Below, piece after piece: positions 60,004-64,000 of a stretch of 64,000 nt of DNA. The notes beneath the pieces are model-generated. The model did no database searches, was not told where the DNA came from, and worked only from the letters and a program-made list of their open reading frames with translations. The stretch spans positions 1 to 64,000 of the forward strand of contig DGWK01000024.1 in the NCBI GenBank assembly GCA_002395235.1, given 5' to 3'. This stretch comes from Lachnospiraceae bacterium UBA4260 (GTDB lineage: Bacteria > Bacillota > Clostridia > Lachnospirales > Lachnospiraceae). A program made the translations under genes and the position numbers. Each line of letters starts with the position of its first letter. The stretch's first letter is position 1.

Positions 60004-60876
60004 TCAGTCGATCGTGTCGCCGGTCAGCAGGTGATAAGCCTCTTTGTACTTATCGATAGTCTTGTCGATGACGTCCTGAGGAAGCAGGTAGTCGCTGTCG
60101 GGATTGGCCTTGAGCCAGTCGCGGACAAACTGCTTGTCGAAGGAAGGCTGGCCGTGGCCGGGCTCGTATCCTTCGAGGGGCCAGAAGCGGCTGCTGTCGG
60201 GTGTGAGCATCTCGTCGCCGAGCACTACTTTGCCGTTCTCGTCGAGACCGAACTCGAACTTGGTATCAGCGATGATGATGCCTCTTGTGAGCGCGTAGTC
60301 CGCGCACTTCTTGTAGAGCGCGATGGTGCAGTCGCGGATGGTCTCCGCATATTCCCGGCCGTGGCCGGGGAATGCTTTCTCGAGGACCTCGATGCTCTTC
60401 TCAAAGCTGATGTTCTCGTCGTGGTCGCCGATCTCAGCCTTTGTGCTGGGAGTGTAGATGGGCTCAGGGAGCTTGTCGCACTCCTGAAGTCCTTCGGGGA
60501 GTTTGATGCCGCAGACTGTGCCGTCTTTCTTGTAGCTGGCCCAGCCGCTGCCGGTGATATAGCCGCGGACGATGCACTCGATCGGGAGCATGGTGAGCTT
60601 TTGGCACAGCATGCTGTTGCCGTCAAAGCGCTCCTGACGGAAGAACTCGGGCATATCGTTTACATCGACACTGATCATGTGGTTGGGGATGATATCCTTT
60701 GTCAGGTCAAACCAGAAGCGGGACATCTGCGTGAGAACCGTTCCTTTTTTCACGATCTTGTTCTTCAGGATCACGTCAAATGCGGAGATCCTGTCGGTGG
60801 CTACCATGATGAGCTTGTCGCCGATGTCATAAATTTCACGTACCTTTCCTTCCTTGACGGGAGTGTATTCCTGCAT
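60004..60876 (-). CDS. purC: Phosphoribosylaminoimidazole-succinocarboxamide synthase
   Basis: PurC (SAICAR synthase) joins CAIR and aspartate with ATP in purine synthesis. The 290-residue product has VREIYDIGDKLIMVATDRISAFD at the N-terminus (first 20 residues diagnostic), IECIVRGYITGSGW, and IIIADTKFEFGLDENGKVVL. The start at 60876 follows GGAGG; an in-frame upstream start at 60939 lacks support. It is a single gene here, separate from any pur operon. Confidence 0.96.
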   Translation of the reverse strand: MQEYTPVKEGKVREIYDIGDKLIMVATDRISAFDVILKNKIVKKGTVLTQMSRFWFDLTKDIIPNHMISVDVNDMPEFFRQERFDGNSMLCQKLTMLPIECIVRGYITGSGWASYKKDGTVCGIKLPEGLQECDKLPEPIYTPSTKAEIGDHDENISFEKSIEVLEKAFPGHGREYAETIRDCTIALYKKCADYALTRGIIIADTKFEFGLDENGKVVLGDEMLTPDSSRFWPLEGYEPGHGQPSFDKQFVRDWLKANPDSDYLLPQDVIDKTIDKYKEAYHLLTGDTID

Positions 60877-60960
60877 GCGTCCTTTCCTCCTTAGGGCTAA
60901 AATCAAATGTTCAGCGCCTCCGTGTCTTGTTTTGACCATTTTTTTCGCGGCACTGAATAT

Positions 60961-61009
60961 TTACCATCTAAATACTTCTTTAGTATAATCATTTTCAGAT
61001 GTAAAACAA
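60961..61009. promoter_or_regulatory. Overlapping divergent promoters of purC and the GTPase-nuclease gene
   Basis: On the plus strand TTACCA (60961-60966) and TATAAT (60984-60989) are 17 bases apart. On the minus strand TTGTTT (61009-61004) and TATACT (60987-60982) are 16 apart. The two -10 boxes share four bases, so the promoters should exclude each other. Confidence 0.6.
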
Positions 61010-61112
61010 TTGCTTTTCTGCGCAGAAATTGACTTTTTGTCGGGCCTGACAGGTGCATTTGTCACAAACATCTGCCAAAACAGAGAACAAAAGCAGGATT
61101 GGATATAAAACT

Positions 61113-63974
61113 ATGAGACAGCAAGACATGATTCTGGGAATCCTTGCCCACGTGGACGCCGGCAAGACGACGCTTTCCGAGGCACTTTTGCACATCACGG
61201 GAGCGGTCCGAAACGCCGGCCGCGTAGACCACGGCAACGCGTTCCTGGACACCAATGATATGGAAAAAGAGAGAGGGATCACTATTTTCTCCAAACAGGC
61301 CAGGTTGACCTCGGAGCGGGGAGAGGTCGCGAGGACCTACACGCTGCAGGATACGCCCGGGCACGTCGACTTCTCCACGGAAATGGAGCGCGTGCTGGGG
61401 ATTCTGGATTGCGCGGTGCTGGTCATCAGCGCGGCGGACGGCGTGAACGGACAGGTGCGCGTGCTGTGGCGCCTTCTGGACCACTACGGAGTGCCTGTAT
61501 TTCTCTTCGTCAACAAGATGGACCAAACCGGTGCCGACAGAGAGGCGCTGATGGCTGACGTCAAAAAAGAGCTGAGCACGAGATGCGTGGACATCATGCC
61601 AGGAGCGGGCGCCGCTGCGGTTTCTTCCGGAAGTCTCGCGCAGAGTCTTAAGAAAGACAGTGTGCAGGAAGAGATCGCAGTCTGCGACGACGACCTGATG
61701 AACAGCTACCTGGAGGGCGAAGAGGTCACGATCGACGACATCTGCGGGCTGACAGCGGGGAGAAAGCTCTTTCCGGTGCTGTTTGGCGCGGCGCTCCGGG
61801 AGCAGGGCGTGGCAGAACTTCTGGAGTGCCTGGACACGCTGATTCAGCCTCCCGTCTACGGGGACCAGTTTGGAGCAAAGGTCTTCAAGATCACAAGGGA
61901 CGGGAGCGCAAGGCTCACCTGGATGAAGCTGACCGGCGGAAAACTCTCGGTGAAGACACCTCTGGAGGATTGCCTGGACGACAAGGGCATGCCGGAGAAG
62001 GTGGAGCAGATCCGCTTTTATTCGGGAACTAAGTATGAGACGAGCCAGGAGGCCCATGCAGGGCAGGTGTGCGCCGTGACAGGCCTCACAAGGACCCGGG
62101 TAGGCCAGGGAATCGGGGCGCAGGCCGGCGCGGAAGAGGAGCTCTTGCAGCCCGTTCTTCGCTGCAAAGTGATCCTGCCGCCCGGCGAAGATCTGTTCAA
62201 AGCGTACAGGAACCTCTCTATTTTGGAAGAAGAGGATCCGACCCTTCACCTGACGTATGATGAGGAGAAAAAAGAGATCACCGCCCAGATCATGGGACAG
62301 GTGCAGAAAGAAATCCTGCAGCGCATGATCCTGGAGCGGCTGGGAATGCGGGTCGGATTCGGCGATCCGTCGATCATCTACAAGGAGACCATAGCCAGAG
62401 CGGTGGAAGGAGTGGGGCACTTTGAGCCGCTGCGGCACTACGCGGAGGTGCATCTTCTGCTGGAGCCCGGCGTCCCCGGGAGCGGCCTGGTATTTGAGAA
62501 CAGGTGCAGGGCAGACGTGCTGGCAGTCAACTGGCAGCGCCTGATCATGACGCATCTGGAGGAGAAAAGGCATCGTGGCGTTCTGACCGGGGCGGAGATC
62601 ACCGACATGAAGATCTCGCTGCTGACTGGACGGGCGCACCTCAAGCACACGGAGGGCGGCGACTTCCGTCAGGCCACTTACCGCGCGGTGAGGCAGGGAC
62701 TGATGATGACGGAGAGTGTCCTTTTGGAGCCTTTCTACAACTTCCGGCTGGAGATCCCGCAGGAATCCCTGGGAAGGGCCATGAACGACCTGCAGCAGAT
62801 GGGCGCGAATTTCACACAGCCCGACCTGGAGGAGGGGCGCTCTGTCATCACGGGAAGCGCGCCGGTGTCAAAGATCGCCAATTACGCGGAGACGCTGGCG
62901 GCCTATACGCGCGGAGAAGGACAGATCACCTGTACCTTGAAGGGATACGAGCCCTGTGTAAATGCGGAGGAGATCATCGAGGCCTCTGGCTATGACCCTG
63001 AGCTGGATCTCAGAAACCCGACCGGATCGGTATTTTGCGCCCACGGTGCGGGCACGCCGGTGCCCTGGTATGAAGTGCGGGAGCGCATGCACGTGGACAG
63101 CGGCTGGCGGGATCCGTCGGACGGGCCCGGGACCGGCAAGGCCCTGCTGGGCTATGACGATACGCAGTGGGACGAGGATCTCTCCTACGGCGGCGCGGGC
63201 AGGACCGGCATGCGCGCCGGTGTGAGGAAAGAGGAGAAGCCCGCATCCTTCGCAGAGAGGGAGGCCAGATTTTTCGCCGAGGAAGATGAGCTCAGAAGGA
63301 TCTTCGAGAGGACCTACGGGCCAATTAAGAGTCGCTTCGGCGAGGAGGAATATGATACGGGGAGGTCTGTAAAGTCCTGGAAGAAGGCTTCCCGCGTGAT
63401 CAGCGCGGATCCGCCGGACAGAAGGTCTCACGCCGCCAAAAAAGTGTCGGAGAAAGAGTATCTCCTGATCGACGGCTACAATATCGTCTTTGCCTGGGAA
63501 GATCTGCGGGAACTGGCGCAGAAGGACATCATGGCGGCGAGAGATAAGCTGATCGACCTGCTGGTGGACTTCGCGGGATTTCGAAAGGAGCACGTGATTC
63601 TGGTTTTTGACGCCTACAAAGTGAGGGGCGGAAAAGGCGAAGTGATTCGCGTGGGGGATATCGACGTCATCTACACCAAAGAGGCGGAGACGGCGGACCT
63701 CTATATCGAGAAGGCGGCCCACGAACTGACAAAGAAGTATAAAGTGACGGTGGCAACCTCCGATGCGGTGGAACAGGTCATCATTTACGGGGCCGGCGCC
63801 TACCGCATGTCGGCGCAGAACCTTCTGGAGGAGCTCATGCTCACCAAAGGAATGATGCGGGAACACTACGAGAAGAAGGAAGGAAAGAAGGAAGGCGGTC
63901 TTTTGGCAGGAATGGATGAGGAGACGGCCAGGGCGCTCGAAGAGCATCTGAAGAAGATGGAAGAGGAGGAGTGA
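61113..63974 (+). CDS. Tet(M)-like translational GTPase fused to a Rae1/YacP-type ribonuclease domain
   Basis: The 953-residue product has EF-G/Tet(M)-type GTPase motifs HVDAGKTTLSEA (G1, near 13-24), GITIF, DTPGHVDFSTEME and VNKMDQTGAD, then EF-G domains II-V to about 640. A low-complexity linker (about 650-775) leads to a NYN domain (782-950) with LLIDGYNIVFAWEDL, VFDAYKVRGGKG, YTKEAETADLYIEK and ATSDAVEQ, which match Rae1 (YacP), a ribosome-dependent A-site mRNA endonuclease of B. subtilis. Acidic catalytic residues are all kept. The start at 61113 fits the family; GTG 61053 is in frame. It may clear or cut stalled ribosome complexes; tetracycline resistance is possible but not shown. Confidence 0.92.
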   Translation: MRQQDMILGILAHVDAGKTTLSEALLHITGAVRNAGRVDHGNAFLDTNDMEKERGITIFSKQARLTSERGEVARTYTLQDTPGHVDFSTEMERVLGILDCAVLVISAADGVNGQVRVLWRLLDHYGVPVFLFVNKMDQTGADREALMADVKKELSTRCVDIMPGAGAAAVSSGSLAQSLKKDSVQEEIAVCDDDLMNSYLEGEEVTIDDICGLTAGRKLFPVLFGAALREQGVAELLECLDTLIQPPVYGDQFGAKVFKITRDGSARLTWMKLTGGKLSVKTPLEDCLDDKGMPEKVEQIRFYSGTKYETSQEAHAGQVCAVTGLTRTRVGQGIGAQAGAEEELLQPVLRCKVILPPGEDLFKAYRNLSILEEEDPTLHLTYDEEKKEITAQIMGQVQKEILQRMILERLGMRVGFGDPSIIYKETIARAVEGVGHFEPLRHYAEVHLLLEPGVPGSGLVFENRCRADVLAVNWQRLIMTHLEEKRHRGVLTGAEITDMKISLLTGRAHLKHTEGGDFRQATYRAVRQGLMMTESVLLEPFYNFRLEIPQESLGRAMNDLQQMGANFTQPDLEEGRSVITGSAPVSKIANYAETLAAYTRGEGQITCTLKGYEPCVNAEEIIEASGYDPELDLRNPTGSVFCAHGAGTPVPWYEVRERMHVDSGWRDPSDGPGTGKALLGYDDTQWDEDLSYGGAGRTGMRAGVRKEEKPASFAEREARFFAEEDELRRIFERTYGPIKSRFGEEEYDTGRSVKSWKKASRVISADPPDRRSHAAKKVSEKEYLLIDGYNIVFAWEDLRELAQKDIMAARDKLIDLLVDFAGFRKEHVILVFDAYKVRGGKGEVIRVGDIDVIYTKEAETADLYIEKAAHELTKKYKVTVATSDAVEQVIIYGAGAYRMSAQNLLEELMLTKGMMREHYEKKEGKKEGGLLAGMDEETARALEEHLKKMEEEE

Positions 63975-64000
63975 CGGACTGCTGAAAGTGTGTATAATAG

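Noticed and set aside
61113..63974. Simple call as a tetracycline resistance gene
   Set aside because: The long linker and Rae1-like domain are not part of Tet(M)-type proteins, and resistance cannot be read from the sequence.
1..64000. CRISPR arrays, tRNA or rRNA genes, insertion sequences
   Set aside because: No evenly spaced repeats with unique spacers, no tRNA-like TTCGA arms in intergenic DNA, and no transposase-like protein were found on reading. A covariance search would be decisive.

Overview
This 64 kb window looks like a chromosomal segment of a Clostridia-type Bacillota, most likely a Lachnospiraceae relative. The signs are the ribosomal-protein order, the ecfA1-ecfA2-ecfT-truA-rplM-rpsI block after rplQ, a zinc-type S14, a zinc-lid adenylate kinase, RNase Y, a very large 2-hydroxyacyl-CoA dehydratase activase-type protein, a BspA-like leucine-rich protein, and strong AGGAGG ribosome binding sites. 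The genus call is inference. No rRNA, tRNA, CRISPR array, insertion sequence or prophage was seen.

Layout. 1-12.2 kb: the S10/spc/alpha ribosomal superoperon from the end of rplV to rplQ, with secY, adk and infA. map is absent between adk and infA, and several structured leaders are present. 12.2-16.7 kb: an energising ECF transporter module, the first truA, then rplM-rpsI under their own promoter. 16.8-24.4 kb: an L,D-transpeptidase, apt, a LeuA-type isopropylmalate synthase fused to an AraC DNA-binding domain, a HAD phosphatase, an HPr domain fused to a D-lactate dehydrogenase, and a TPP-riboswitch-controlled thiT. 24.4-37.1 kb: a YdcF protein, a degenerate EEP-fold protein, galE, a five-gene run (membrane-anchored protein, LRR protein, VWA protein, MoxR ATPase, small protein), a second truA, a hybrid histidine kinase and a Cof-type phosphatase. 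37.2-44.2 kb: a lipoprotein with an HExxH motif, proC, an LCP-family protein, a PAP2-like membrane protein and glyA. 44.2-45.0 kb: a region bounded by a promoter and a terminator with no credible gene, probably a large non-coding RNA. 45.0-64 kb: the 1454-residue dehydratase activase-type protein, a rhomboid-like pseudoprotease, a truncated sigma-like protein and its partner, recA-recX with an SOS box, rny, glgA, a flippase, a YgjP-type peptidase, purC, and a Tet(M)-like GTPase fused to a Rae1-like ribonuclease domain.

How the parts connect. The ECF module at 12-15 kb can energise ThiT, encoded at 24 kb without its own ATPases. recA is placed under SOS control and its modulator recX follows. 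Three unusual fusions stand out: LeuA with AraC, HPr with D-lactate dehydrogenase, and a translational GTPase with an A-site endonuclease domain. Each joins a core metabolic or translation protein to a regulatory or nuclease module. A 27-bp direct repeat with 42-bp period lies just upstream of the LeuA-AraC gene and is a natural candidate for its own operator.
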